From Rhizoctonia solani (taxonomy: Eukaryota; Basidiomycota; Agaricomycetes; Cantharellales; Ceratobasidiaceae), in the NCBI RefSeq assembly GCF_016906535.1, contig NC_057382.1:1116001-1180000 (forward strand): a DNA stretch of 64,000 nucleotides. Reading direction: 5' to 3'. Under the pieces are notes generated by a model. That model worked only from the letters and a program-made list of their open reading frames with translations. It had not been told where the DNA came from and searched no databases. The position numbers were made by a program, and so were the translations under genes. Shown here in pieces: positions 40,225-52,422 of this stretch (position 1 is the first letter of the stretch; the number at the start of each line of letters is the position of its first letter).

Positions 40225-42277
40225 TCATGGGCACGAAGTCGATAGTTTTCTTTGGGGTTTGCACGGGATGAATGGATCGGGATTAGGCGACGAAGGAGTT
40301 CGCGGTTCTTGCGACGACCATAATTGCGGTTGCTGCACGCGCAGATTGGGAGCCACCTTGATGGACTTATTGGCATCGCGCTCCTTGCGCCATTTGTTCT
40401 CCTCGCCAACGGCTCCGCTATTCAGACAAAACAGCAGGTCAGCGACACGTTATAATCAAACGACAGAGGGGACATACACCAAGGACTTCCATAATGTATG
40501 CTGGGTGACCACAGATTCGTCAGAGTTGTCTATATGCGTATTTAGTTTATACACTTCGGAGACCCAGAGTCTCGAGGACTTACCAAGGGTGCTACATAAA
40601 GCCTGCAGCAAACAAAGTAAGTTAGATTGTAAGGCAACGCAAGGGCTAGATAGGACATACATTGGTGACAATGCCGTTCATCACGTTCCCATAGGCTTCG
40701 AAAGCTTTCTGGTGTTCGCCTGTGCCAGCCCAGAGGACCTAAAGAGCTTTATCAGTAACGGCTTCCAGATGTGGAACATGAGCAACGAACCACGTTCCCA
40801 GTGATGGGGAGGGCTTCAACCACGGTTCGACGCCCGGATGGAGGATCGACACGTCGCCGCATGGGCGGCTGCAAATTACTTGCTCCTATCGGGATTCTGA
40901 AGATTGGGGCGGCAGCAACATTGCCATTTCGGTGTCGAGGCATTGGGCCTGAGGGGGTGCCGAAGAAGGCTCCGCTGGCGTTAATCGGTTCCAGTTGTAA
41001 GGGTGCGATGGGAGGAAGTTGAGCGACAGCTGACATGCCATGCAGCGATCCAGATTGAGGGAAGGCGTTGGTGGATAGGTTGACAGATTGTCCAAGTTCA
41101 GATAGAACTTGAGTCGTATTGGTTCCTGTAACTTCATGGTTGTCGTCCATCCGTCCTACGCAGTACTTCAATTTGACCATTGAAGCGGCATTACAGCAAT
41201 CCAGCACTATAACCAACTCAGCCCCAGCTGGGACTTTGCCAATCAGACGCTCATGCAGAGTCAACTTATGAATAGGCATATGGTCGCCCGCAGCGAGGTA
41301 TGGCTCTGTGTCTCTGTCCATAAACCCGGGGTTCACGCAGTGCCCTGAAACTGGTCACATATGTCAACTTCAGAGCTCCACCACATCCATCCGTCGCCAA
41401 ACTTACACATCAAGAACAGCCGGTCACCCTTGCAGACACCTTGAATTAGCCAGTCTAGACATTCGAGCTAGACAAACATTAACACATAGGCACACTGGTG
41501 AGGGGTTTGTAAACTCACGATGTACTGAGATGAAGCGAGGGGCTGATTCGGTTCGTCGGTTACAATTCGCATCTCGTCTTTCGCATACCCGATTCCTGAG
41601 AGAATACAGAGCGTCAGCGTCTGGTGTAGCTGGTTAGCCAACTGTTGGACACTGACTGGTCAATGCACTCGCAAAGCGCCACGCATCCCGGACTGCATGT
41701 TTTAAGGGATCCATTTTCCTTACAGGCTTTTCGTTGGGATCGAGCTTGCCAGACTGCGTATAGTTAAGACCAATCTATAAAGTGTCAATTGATTTGAACA
41801 GATGGGATAGCTCGGGCAGCTTACAAGTAGGGCCTTTCGTCTGCGTCGACGGGAAATGGGTGTGCGGGAAGCATAGGCAGTGGAGGGTGGAGTGGTTGGT
41901 GGCGATGAAATGGTCTTTGTCGATCCGCGGGCTGGCTTGGGATTGGTCAGATGGGGGTTGATGGTGAGGGTGTCTGTGGCGCCAATAGACGCTGGCAGCG
42001 GGGTGTTGTAATCAGTACCACCAGACGCGCCGTGGGAGCGAGTGGGGGTCCTTCGGCCTTTAAGTCGTCGATCTCTAAGATTGGGTAGCGTGGAAGATTG
42101 TGCCTCTTCTTTAACCACACCACTGTCGGAAGATTCGCTCTTTGGAGCTGGTACTGGTAATGCCCTCTGCCTGGCAAATATGAACATCCATATCCCCAAG
42201 CCTAAGAGCAAGGCGCCTATGATTATACACCCGTTTGTGGAGTACGATGTCGCCATGTCCACTGTACAGTTGTACAC
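40225..42277 (-). CDS. Caspase-like protein with transmembrane anchor and insert, copy 5
   Basis: Exons 41825-42256 (or from the ATG at 42277), 41657-41774, 41519-41595, 41407-41467, 40794-41350, 40661-40738, 40584-40602, 40478-40529 and 40225-40417 sum to 1587 nt from 42256, or 528 residues. The N-terminus has one clear membrane helix (GCIIIGALLLGLGIWMFIFA) followed by a basic/Ser-rich linker. The core is RKALLIGLNYTQSG, LKHAVRDAWRFASAL, GDRLFLMFSGHC (His) and AELVIVLDCCNAASM (Cys). An insert of about 130 residues follows, then VLWAGTGEHQKAFEAYGN and a 19-nt exon encoding ALCSTL. The Cys motif is DCCNAAS, where copy 4 has DCCHSAG; the Cys itself is kept. The tail VQQPQLWSSQEP resembles that of copy 4. 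A type-II or III membrane-anchored caspase-like protease is the best reading. Activity is not shown. Confidence 0.87.
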
Positions 42278-43126
42278 GATCTAGTTGGCTGCGAGGCCTT
42301 CCTCCCTCGATCACGTTGGGGGCCCGTGGAAGGAACTGGGATTGGGCATGGCAAATGAGTGGGTGGTATATATGTTGGCTGGTGATTCCATTCCATATAT
42401 GGATCGGCGTTTTGCCGATCATTCTATTGGCGAGAACTCACTTGGCCTATCCCTACGCAAGAGCCAATGTTACTAGCCAGATGTGCAGATGGGCGCTATA
42501 TTACTATATGTCAGCTCCAATACGCCCATGTATGATAGTACACGAGGCCGTTTTTAACGCTATTCACGTTACATGGGCGTTAATGTGTTTGCCCATGAAA
42601 CCGAAAATTCGCTAATCGGTCATTTAGGTACTTTAGTAGCTGTCCCAGTCGCAAGGCTGTACTGATACCTCTCCCTCTCTCGAACACAATCGACCAACTT
42701 ATGAGCAATCTCACCAACTAAATTGAGTATTAATATCCGTGAGCACCCATAATGGGACTCGAAACCCACTACGAAACATCCCAACGCATAGCCTTTCTGA
42801 ACTCATCCAGAGTAAATCTAGATCAGTTCATTATCGTCAAATGACGAACTTTCGTGAATACTAATGAAGATGTTCTTCGTAGAAACCTGCCCACAGCCAT
42901 CAGGAACATCGATTGAGGCAATGCTATATCAAGATGCCGGTTAGTCATAATCCAGCCGATACAGTCCCTAATCCGGCATTTTCCAATAGGTTATGCACGA
43001 TCTGGGAGAGAATCCCACGATAATTCATTTTCATCTCGAGTCTCGATCATTTATTATACTCCGAACATACATATATCATTCTCCGGGTCCCCGGGACCAT
43101 CAAACCCCGACATGCATGAGAAGGGT
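42278..43126. other. Spacer, no gene recognised
   Basis: A short stretch between the start of caspase-like copy 5 and the stop of the acyltransferase gene, both on the minus strand. It should hold the promoter of copy 5. Confidence 0.4.
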
Positions 43127-46100
43127 TCATTCCCATCGTATCTTCTTTGCGTAATCCTGGATATTAGAGACGAACCTTTCCTCTACGTCCTCTCCTCTTC
43201 CAGCAGCGATACGAAGGACTGCCAGATTGAGTGCTTCGGACCCCAGTATATCAATATGGTCCGAGGTTGTTTGGCCTCCTCGAGGGTCGAAAGGTTCCGG
43301 TTTGTGGGCCATCTTATCACGTTATGTATGAAACCAACGCATCATGTAAGGAATCTGGAAAAACTGAAACATGTGTACACCGCCCATTTCTCACCTCTTG
43401 TGTGACAACTCTGACACCATGCGGATTCCATCGAGTTCCGGCTTTCCAGCCTTCGACGCACATCGCGCCCAGCGACAGCAGAGCTACCGTTCCATCTCCT
43501 TCACCTAAGCGACGCCGATCCAAAGCACTCTTAGCCCATCTTCATAGCTCTAATAGGCACTTGGACGTACCTATCTTGACACCATTTTTTACCTGATCGG
43601 CTCGGATGAGCAAAACCATGTACATGATTCCAAGGCGAGCCGGGATGAATAACAGGCACGTGCCAAATAAACGTAAATGGTCAACACACATAAGCCTCAC
43701 GCTAAATAAATCGCGCCTAATCGACTCCACCCGACGCGCCACAGGCTTACCTTGGGTATTCCTGTATCATTATGGACCGCAACATCAATGAAGTTCCGAC
43801 GGGAGAGTGGCATATTCAGGGGAGTTTTTTGAGTAACACAGCTCGAGTTGACCCTGGTTTCATCAAATTCCGCTGCACACTCTTCTTCCAGAGTCGCGTT
43901 CTCCGATCCTTCGTGTTCAAATTCGGAAGCCGCATACCAATATGATCGCTGGAATTAAAAGCGCACATCAGAGAATGATGAGCCGTTTTAGATACAGACG
44001 AGTACCTCGGTGGGCTTTCCGTGTCCGTACAAACAGTAGACTCGCATACTCTGTAGGGCGGTGCACCATTTAATTTCGAGCCCTCCCGAACTCTCCGCGC
44101 ACAACTTACTGGGGCATTAGGGAGCCGTACCTCGAGAGGATTAGAAAACTTGGTATGATCATCGTCGTTTTTCGCAAGTTGCTCCGGATCCCTCTCAAAT
44201 CCATACGAGTAGTTCAACGCCATCATTTTCTACACGCCCGTCCACTCAGCACGCAGTCTCCCCTCAAACCTCCAGCGAATACCACTCACTTGCCATTTCT
44301 CCTCCACGTTCCCAAGCAACCAGTTCCCCGCCTGTTCGGCACTCAAGTTCCCTGGGATACCTGGACCACTCTGAACGTGTTCTGCGGGAGGGGAAGCCCG
44401 GAAGTTAAAAAATCGAGCATGCGAATCCTCTGGGCTGGCGTTTGGAGGGTCGTCGGGCGCGCCATAAGTAGGGGCCGGTTCAGTTTCGGCCTGGGCCTGG
44501 GTCTGGGTCTGGGTCTGGTTGGTGGTAGGTGTGGGCCCTGCACTCGACGCGAATGGGGCGGGAGTGCCCCAAACCGCGTCACCTCCCTTTCAACAAAAAA
44601 GATATTATTCAAACATTAAATGCGACGCCGAGAAACGAACCTTGATCCACATACTCGCGCTCCCTGCCCAACTTCTGAATAATCTCGCTCGTTCCTTGCG
44701 GGAAAAGAACTGGCTGGCATGAGCACGTGACAAATCATACAATCTGACTTGGTGCAACCCACCTTTTCTAGAACTAAAGAGCAGTGTCTTGAGATCAGCC
44801 CGAGCCCAAGCGCAAGGATCAACTAACCATAGGCCCCCGCGGGATTGACCTCTACGGTATCCCTCATTTCCCCAGAAACAAATGCAGCCATTGCCTTGGG
44901 CTGTACGCGGAGTCTTGTTAAGGCGGGACAAAGCGTCAAGTTAGTCGCCAAGAAACTTACAACTCCCTATATCCGCAACACTTCAGAAAAGCCACAATAA
45001 AAAGACACACCACTTCACTCACCAGTAGAGTACCAGCGACATTTACGAAAGCTTCAATATGGTCCTGGCATTCGTATGAATTTAAATCTTCCAATAATAC
45101 AAGTCTACGCACCTCGACCCAGTTTGGTCCTCCATTGCCGTAGCTGGGTGCCTCGACCCATTTTAAGCTGTGGTATAGGTCATTTGGGTAATAAACGCAA
45201 CTCAGTGTCGCGCATTCACGTACAAATACTACGTCCAAGAATAGGTCAGTAACAGGCCAATGGGTTACAAGAGCACTGCGAATTTGTGTCGTGCGACCAA
45301 CCATTACTACCGTCCCGCCCATGCTATGGCCTAGTATAAAAGGTCAGTTTCTCTGGTCCGATTGAAGTAGCTACGGTACGCACTGACTAACACTACTTTT
45401 TTCCCTTGCCTTTTCCTTGCAAACTATCAGTCTAGGTGAAAAAACGATTGGTAATAAGCTTACTTGAATGTTTCGACTTGAGCTTTTAGTCTGTTTCTTG
45501 TTAGTTTGCCCCGCATGACCAGCGTGGGGTCCATACCTAGAAAAATACCCATCTCGAACCTCTAGGTTGTAATAAGATAACCTCCAGTCGTATGCAGCCA
45601 TGTATAAGTTATTAGTGTCATAATTAATCACAGCCAGATTTTCTATGATCTTCGACCTTTGATCTCCATTAATAGACATGCCGCACGTGGTAACTAATTA
45701 AACGTACCAAATCCAATATCCTAAGTGCCACACCACGCGGTAAGAAAGCAGCTTTTAGGGGCAAAGCGAAACCTTTACCGGGCATAAAAGTGCTTGCAGC
45801 GTCTAACCCTTGGGCTGCACGGACTTTGATTCCAGGAGGGTCTAAGCCCGTATCTGGATCAAGCATGAGGGCCGCAATCCAACGGTCCCGGTCCGTAAGC
45901 ACAGCTCGGACCATGGTTGTAGTCCCCCAGAGGCGCTTGCGAAAGTATGACCTATATTCTGGTGACGTGGTCCATGACTCTAGGCCCTATGCCCGTGTCA
46001 GATTTTGGGCATGCTATAGTTAAATACAATGTACTTACTGTCGATACGATCCCGGGAATTAGGATCACTGGGTGTGACGCCTCCAAGCCCTGCTCCTTGA

Positions 46101-46629
46101 GTTCTGTTCCAACTCTGAAGTCTTTACTTTCGGCCCAAAGGTTACCAGGGGTCGACTTGGATATGGATTGTGCGATCTGATCCCACTCGAACTCCAATCC
46201 TGGGAGAGAAAGACTCGTAAGGTCGTATTCTTCTAGTAGAACCGCAAGATTAGGGGGCAGAGGAGATAGGAGGAAAAAAGACGCCAAAACTCCAACTGGT
46301 GGCTAGGGTCAGTAAGGTGGGCGGTGCAAGTAGTTGCCCAAGTCGTACGTGCCAAGCCCAGTGGGAAAAGTACACGTCTCTTTCCTATAAACCATTCCTA
46401 CCGGGCGAACATTAACAATCAACAACCGAGTTTTATTACTATCTTACATCGAGTTTCTTTCTAGCACTTTGGTATTTGTGTTTTTGTAATTTTGTGATAG
46501 TATCAGCAGAGACCACAACTTTATCATCGTCTTGGGCAGGGTTGCTATCTCGGAGATAGTTGATTCTGTTTCTGGTTTTGGAGGGTTTGAAGGCTTGCGT
46601 CTGCGCCGAACATTAGGAAGCTTGAGCAT
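43127..46629 (-). CDS. LRO1: Phospholipid:diacylglycerol acyltransferase (Lro1-type PDAT)
   Basis: Makes triacylglycerol by moving an acyl chain from phospholipid to diacylglycerol. It is an ER membrane protein with a lumenal LCAT-like hydrolase domain. Blocks in order are a basic N-terminus (RRRRKPSNPPKPETE), KYQSARKKLD, membrane helix GVLASFFLLSPLPPN, HPVILIPGIVST, GLESWTTSPEYRSYFRKRLW, LMLDPDTGLDPPGIKVRAAQ, NLYMAAYDWRLSYYNLEVRD, VVLVSHSMGGTVVM (nucleophile Ser), EAPSYGNGGPNWVE, VSGEMRDTVEVNPAGAYVLE, FFSRKERARLFRSWAG, YGHGKPTERSYWY, GEGDGTVALLSLG (Asp) and TTSDHIDILG (His). A 5-nt exon (45224-45228) and an 11-nt exon (44763-44773) are needed to keep the family sequence. A Gln/Thr run (TQTQTQAQ) comes from a hexamer repeat at about 44493-44521. 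One frame change is needed near 46545-46552, between the basic N-terminus and the QDDDK segment. That is either an error or a missed splice. Confidence 0.92.
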
Positions 46630-49600
46630 TGTGCCGGTTTTTTTTGTTGTACTGGGCTATTTAGCGGCACCCGACTACTCTAGTTAGCAATAGCACATGA
46701 AATCATTGACTACGGGAAGTCTGACCTCATCACGGCGCTTGTTACCCACGTGCGGTTTCAAGCTGGTTGTGCTATAATTGGGCACTGTTTCTGATCTGCT
46801 CTGGCACTTACCTTGCACCAACCAATTACACAATAACTTATAACTGTTGTCCATTTATGGTATGCCCTCGTTTATGAGGGTGAAATTGCGCTCGAGATAG
46901 CAAAGGCCAACTCGCCACGATAGTACCATTGCTTCGTAGCAAATAACTCAACGACCCCCTGTAGGTATATGCGGTACGCTATTCGTATAATATTACTATT
47001 CTTATCAGTTAAATAGTCATATTACTGGTAACAACATTGAATCATACAATAAACCACGAAGCTTACATTCGTTGTAAACCCGTGGTCGTCCCCAGTCTAT
47101 AGCTCTAAAATCGATAAATTCATGGATCTAGTTTATACAAATTTCTGCGTCAAGCAACAAAGGGTGAGTTAGGCCCCGAGCATTTTTACCGAACCGGCGT
47201 TGTACGCAGGATCCCATGCCTCAATTTATTCCAAGAGGGCTAAATCGGGATCTTCAAACCACGAGGCCGCGTCTGTTCGTTAAAAATTTCCCACTCTCCA
47301 GCCGTCCCTCTCCTCTATTCTCCTCAAGCATCGTCTTAGTATTGGGACTGACATCGCAACTGCCATCATATTCTACACCCAATGTTCCGTTCACGCGTAA
47401 AACCAACGCATTGGTCCGGCATCCGTGTGCTCGATCGGGACATAAGAGTTTACCCTTATGAGTCCGGTAATCTAGTTTTGGGGGTGGTCGCAAATCCTGA
47501 GCGATCAGCATGATCGCGGGTGGTCGCTCCAGGCCCTCGCTATATCACTTTCCGATAGTAGTGTATAACTAATTACCGGAGGCCTCGATCTGAACATCCT
47601 GAAGTCTTGCCATTTCTCCTGGAGACGATCAAGAAGCGAACACCGGTCGAGACTGTAGTACTCGGGCATTATCGATTGCCTGAACTTGATCTAGACCTTC
47701 GCGACGAGCGGGAGTCCAAGGGACTGATAAATGAAGTTAGGGGTGGATCGAGCGGAGGATTCGGAGGGACCGCCATTTCTGTCTTTGGGGTGAACCGAGA
47801 TGGTGACAGGCGTAAGCATGTTTTCCAAGATAAATGAGGGGAATCCCCCAAATCGCATTGGTCCTTCTATGAGAATATTTAGTAGTCGAGGTGATCTCAA
47901 TGCGTACGACCAGCCCAACAATGGAATAGTTCGTCATATTGTTTGTTTTGGGTGGCCATTCTCTGGGATTCACTCCTGGATCGTTGTTGTATGCAGTGAC
48001 TTACACTGGCGAAATACTCAAAACGCCCTGAATAGAAGGTCCAGAATCAGGAAATTACTTATGATCGGACGTAAATGACTTACCGATGGCCTCGATAACG
48101 TCAATAAATGCTGTGATAATAGAGTGAATGCGGAATTTTTCTGGTTTAGCTCGTAATCAAATTCGTCCCGTACTACCATCGCCATAATGCAATGCTTTAT
48201 TCCGTTTCTGGCCAAGTCCAGAAGTTTGGTCTTTCCGGAGAGCGAAGGCCGGATGGGAGTTGGCTCCAAGGTGCGAGTAGATGAGAGTGCTATGAAACGT
48301 TCGGCGCCGGACCTGCCATATCACTCATGGCTGATTTCACCAACCAGAGTTTAACCTACAGATGCTACCACTATCACAGCCATTGTAAGCCTTTCACATC
48401 ACATAGACATCAAGCAACATTGAGATATCCGAACGGGGGTCGGGAATTGCATTCGAGCTTCTATAATCAATGCTAAACGGCTTGAGTTCCAGGTGGCTGG
48501 TAATCACATGAGACTCCATACCTGAAGGGACAAGAGTGGGTATCATTGAAGACTTCCTAAAACTGTTGATTTCACGGACCCTTGCCACAAGATTCCTGAA
48601 CTGTTCTATTATTCAAGACCGCGCCCATCGTGTGATTTCAATGGTGGACTCTAAAAGTTTAATTAGGTCGGGGGTAACGGAAGCGATGAATTCCCATACT
48701 GGAATAGATATGGGTAGAACAGCATTCCATTCTTAAAGGGCCCGAAACATTTCCGAAATCTTCGTTCGAAGAAAGGGGTAATCTCGACAATGTCAAAGGC
48801 GGATATTGACAAAAGACTCGTGGGGCGCCACTCGAATCATTCCATTCGTGTTCGGTGTACACGCTCAGAACGTACATGTATGGATCGGTGTTCGGGTGAG
48901 ACTCAGCCCCTGTTGCAAGCACAAACAGATACGCCACCGTCTGATTCAGGCATTAAATTGGACAGCCCTTATATGCATGGGGACACTATTCGGCATGCCA
49001 TGTTTAGTTCAGGTTAATTCGGTCCTGCTCCAGCTCGAAAAAAGGCCGAGTCTATTCGGTGTTTCCTCGGCGGGTGATTCAGAAAGAGACTCAAGTACAG
49101 CTCCACTCCTCGGACGCAAGGTTCCGATGTATCGCATTCGTTCAGAGAGGCCAAGTAGGGAGGACAAGAGTTGTGTAGTGAGGAAAATCCCAATATCTCG
49201 ACCGGGATATCATAGAGTGTCCGGTATAGCGGATTCGAGAGGTGAGAATAGACGACGAAGCTTGATATCCGAACAAAGTCTTGATGATACACAATGCATG
49301 TCAGTCTGAGGAGTGTTTCAGTGTTTAAAACAATCATCCGCATAGTTCATCCATCGCTGGTCACATCCAGAAGCGCCGGGATTGATGCCAGAGAAACATG
49401 TCCAGTAACTACCGACTCCCGTGGTGATAGGGTAAATTATCGTGTTCCGCCTACAGAACACAGCCTTTATATCCATAACCTGGATTGGACACATCCTCGA
49501 ATGAAGAATATGCCGCTTCTGAATGAGGATCACCGCTGTGAGAATCGCCGGTGCAAACCGGGGTTCACATCACGTGATCATATGACGACTCTTGTCGCTT

Positions 49601-50441
49601 CATTGGTTGGATAGCACATTCAGTGTCTCTGAACTCACCCACAATTAGGATAGAGTAAATGCGGCACCCTATTCAAACCGAGTCTAATTCGACTACCATT
49701 GGTCCCATCACCTTCGTTTTCAGAAACGTAAATCACTAATACACGTCAGCTCGGAGTGATGGCTTGCGCGGGCGGGTGGTCGCTATCATAATGAGCTTCG
49801 GGAAAACCGCATCCGAGCCATAATGAAGGTGGTTAAATGACTTAATTCAGGGCATTAGCCACTTTTCTCGGACGAAAAAATCGTAGCTCACCATTCAAAC
49901 AACCGAGCCGCTTCTGGGGACCCTGCTTCTGCCTCTGCTTCAAGAAACATGGCTCGGGAATGCCCTTCGTTCTACTTAGAGTGTAACATAGATGGGCCTG
50001 GCTTTTTCTCTCTTGGTCGCGTCCAAGCTGGCTGAGTGTTAGCGTGCGTGTACTTAGGCCTGAACGATATTCAGAACTCCCCCCCCCCCTTCTCGCCTCT
50101 CCCTCCGCTCCCTAACAACACTCTCATCGAGACATTCTAGCACATCGTTGAGCCTCTACAAATTTCCAGAGACCAGTGTCGTTGCAGACGTTTGACCGGT
50201 TGTACCATCTTACCCAAACGCCGGCTGTCAAGTTGAGCGCCTATGACATCCCATCAACCTGAAAACACTGTACCTGTGTATGCCAGGCGTGGTAACTTCG
50301 CTTATCCTTGCGAGGCGATGCATAAGAAGGAAAAGCGGTACGTCCGTTCACATATCGCACCTCGCATCGGCATAATCACAATTGTTTCAACCGTAGGTGC
50401 CTGGAGCCAAGTCGTAGAGGACAGTATGGCATAATTTTCCT
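46630..50441. other. 3.8 kb with unassigned coding-like fragments
   Basis: Minus-strand segments at 47254-47511, 47600-47850, 48018-48269 (containing IMAMVVRDEFDYELNQK), 48394-48588 and 48590-48780, and a plus-strand segment ending at 49309, have protein-like composition. None shows a motif I recognise, and I could not build a continuous gene. Either an unusual, very intron-rich minus-strand gene or degraded sequence would fit. From 49.6 to 50.2 kb nothing stands out. Confidence 0.35.
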
Positions 50442-51558
50442 GTGCATCGTTCTTCCTGGTGGCTGATTACACCGACTTTTAGCCTTGATGATTTTTCTCA
50501 CGCTGGCTTGAGGAGCGGCCAACTTCGTCGATATGTCTCCTCGAACGGACGACTTTACTTTGGTTATGAGAAGTTCATCACTCCAAACAACCTAACCAAT
50601 CATGCAGTTTTTTCAGCGTTTCTAGTCGCCTCAAGGGAAATATCGGAACTTATCGCCATGAGTAATAATACCCACAATGACTTTGAAGTAGTGATCGTAC
50701 TTCAATGTATCTCGCTTGCGAAGCCAAAGTTCTCATATTACTTTGTGGATCATGATCATCGTAGGGTATCGAACGAGTCAATCTTGATGAACGATAAAAC
50801 CGGTAGGTCCTTCAATCATATGCGTGCATCAATCACGAACCTGAACAGGGTCTTGAATTCCAGATATCTCTAGTGATACCAAACGAAGCGTCGCCGGCTA
50901 TTGGGAGCACCTTGTAATGTTTTCTACCCATCACCTCTGCACGCCGGCAGACTACAATCTCGCCCGAACCCTCCTGTATGGATTCCAATCCCAACCATGT
51001 GAGTTCCATCATATCAGGGCAATCAATCCTTGAACTATCCCGTATAGCAATAGCCTCGTATACCATGCGGAATGACGGCATTTCGGATGAGGCCGAGATA
51101 CTCTATGACCTGCTATCGCGATTCGATCCCATTAAAATTGATACGCACGCGACGTTAGCAATAGGTGGAGCTCTTGTTTCAATTGGTGACCTGTTTCAGG
51201 ATTATACTTAAATTTTCCTCAGCTAGAGTAATGAAGCGGATCTTGGCTGATCCGCCAGCTCCAAAGACACGCGATTCTATAGCTACTTGGCGCGGTTTGA
51301 CCATCTTGCGCAGTCTACGTGGTATCATTGCAAGTTTTAAATTCTTAATTGAATCTTTTCCATCAGCTCTAATATTTCTTGCATAGTTGGCGCGCCCATA
51401 TGGTCATCACGAGAACGAAGATCACGATGATTTCGATGAAGACTACGGAGAAGAGGGTGTTCATCCTCTAGTACACAGTGACTTACCGGAAACTGGTGCT
51501 CTTCCTAATGACTTTGGTCCTCAAGGCATGCAAGAGCGCCAGTCATTCAGGTCTTAAT
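50442..51558 (+). CDS. Diverged WW-like family protein, copy A (possibly decayed)
   Basis: Segments resemble the gene at 59.1-61.0 kb. RYVSSNGRLYFGYEK is placed like a WW domain's second half, followed by ITPNNLTNHAVFSAFLVAS, FEVVIVLQCIS, KFSYYFVDHDHRRV, then GYWEHLVMFSTHHLCTPADY and EILYDLLSRFDPIKID. The pattern (C/S)xYYxxDHxxRxx, then (Y)W(E/T)HL(V/E), is shared by all three copies here. The first Trp of a WW domain is not evident. An acidic end (DDFDEDYGEEGVHP) before a stop at about 51556 may be its C-terminus. Several joins need guesses, so both the exact exons and the intact status are uncertain. The role of this family, common in agaricomycetes, is unknown to me. Confidence 0.45.
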
Positions 51559-52422
51559 ATGGAGGGTGGGGGAGGATAAAGAATACAGGCCGATGCGATT
51601 GCGATTAACACGTTTCCTGTACTCCAGCTCGAAGCTAAATTGGGCTACATTAAATATCACCTATTGGCTAGGGGAAAGAACTTCTCTTGTTCGCATACAC
51701 ATTATAGTCAACCCAAAGACATCTTCTACAGAGAAGCACACATGTATTGCACGTGACGTGAACGTGTTTGTGGAGTGGAGTGATCGTAGTAAGCGCCCGA
51801 CCAGCCCCTTGTGCTGAAGGCCATCGACGACCGCCAGCTGTGGAGCAAGAATAGCATAAACGAAAGAATCTATGAACAAAGTGTATTCTACACGCCTGAA
51901 ACACAACCGGCATGGCTTCGAATCACAAAGCCCGAAGTTCTACCAGCACCAACAGGCGCATATATCGTATCACGTACAATCAAATCAACGGAGAGTGCTC
52001 GGGATTGCTCCAGCTGGTAACTGTGTCACTAAGAGCAGCATTTAGCCTTGTTAAAATTGGGGGCGTAGAGTTCGTCAGGAGTTTCGGGGAGCTGGCATGA
52101 TATCTAACGACAATAACGCCGCTTGACTTTCTTCGATCAGTTGCTCCTCAATTTCCTCAAAGCGAGTGCCCAGGGCTTTGTGCTGCTACGGATGGGGTGT
52201 TACTCATTCTACCAGGTAAGGCTAATCGATTTTCGCTTCAGCCCTTCAATTGTCATCATAAATCCAACCATAGAGAGTACCCTCTCCATCTGTCCCCCAC
52301 CTCTCGTCCCCATCCCTGTCTCAAAGAATCTTGATTATCCCAGAGCCTTCGCTTTATACCCCAGTTACTCTTTCTGCTCTAACTTTACCCCTCGTCTTAC
52401 TTGCTTTCCCAGTTCGCTTAAT
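51559..52422 (+). other. Coding-like segments, unassigned
   Basis: Plus-strand reading 51640-51790 contains IHIIVNPKTSSTEKHTC and VNVFVEWSDR. 51811-52010 contains FYTPETQPAWLRITKPEVLP. Composition and flanking GT/AG signals look coding, but I do not recognise the domain and cannot say whether it belongs to copy A. Confidence 0.3.

Noticed and set aside
40112..40804. Long plus-strand ORF of 230 codons
   Set aside because: It is antisense to several validated exons and introns of caspase-like copy 5, and its translation has no motif.
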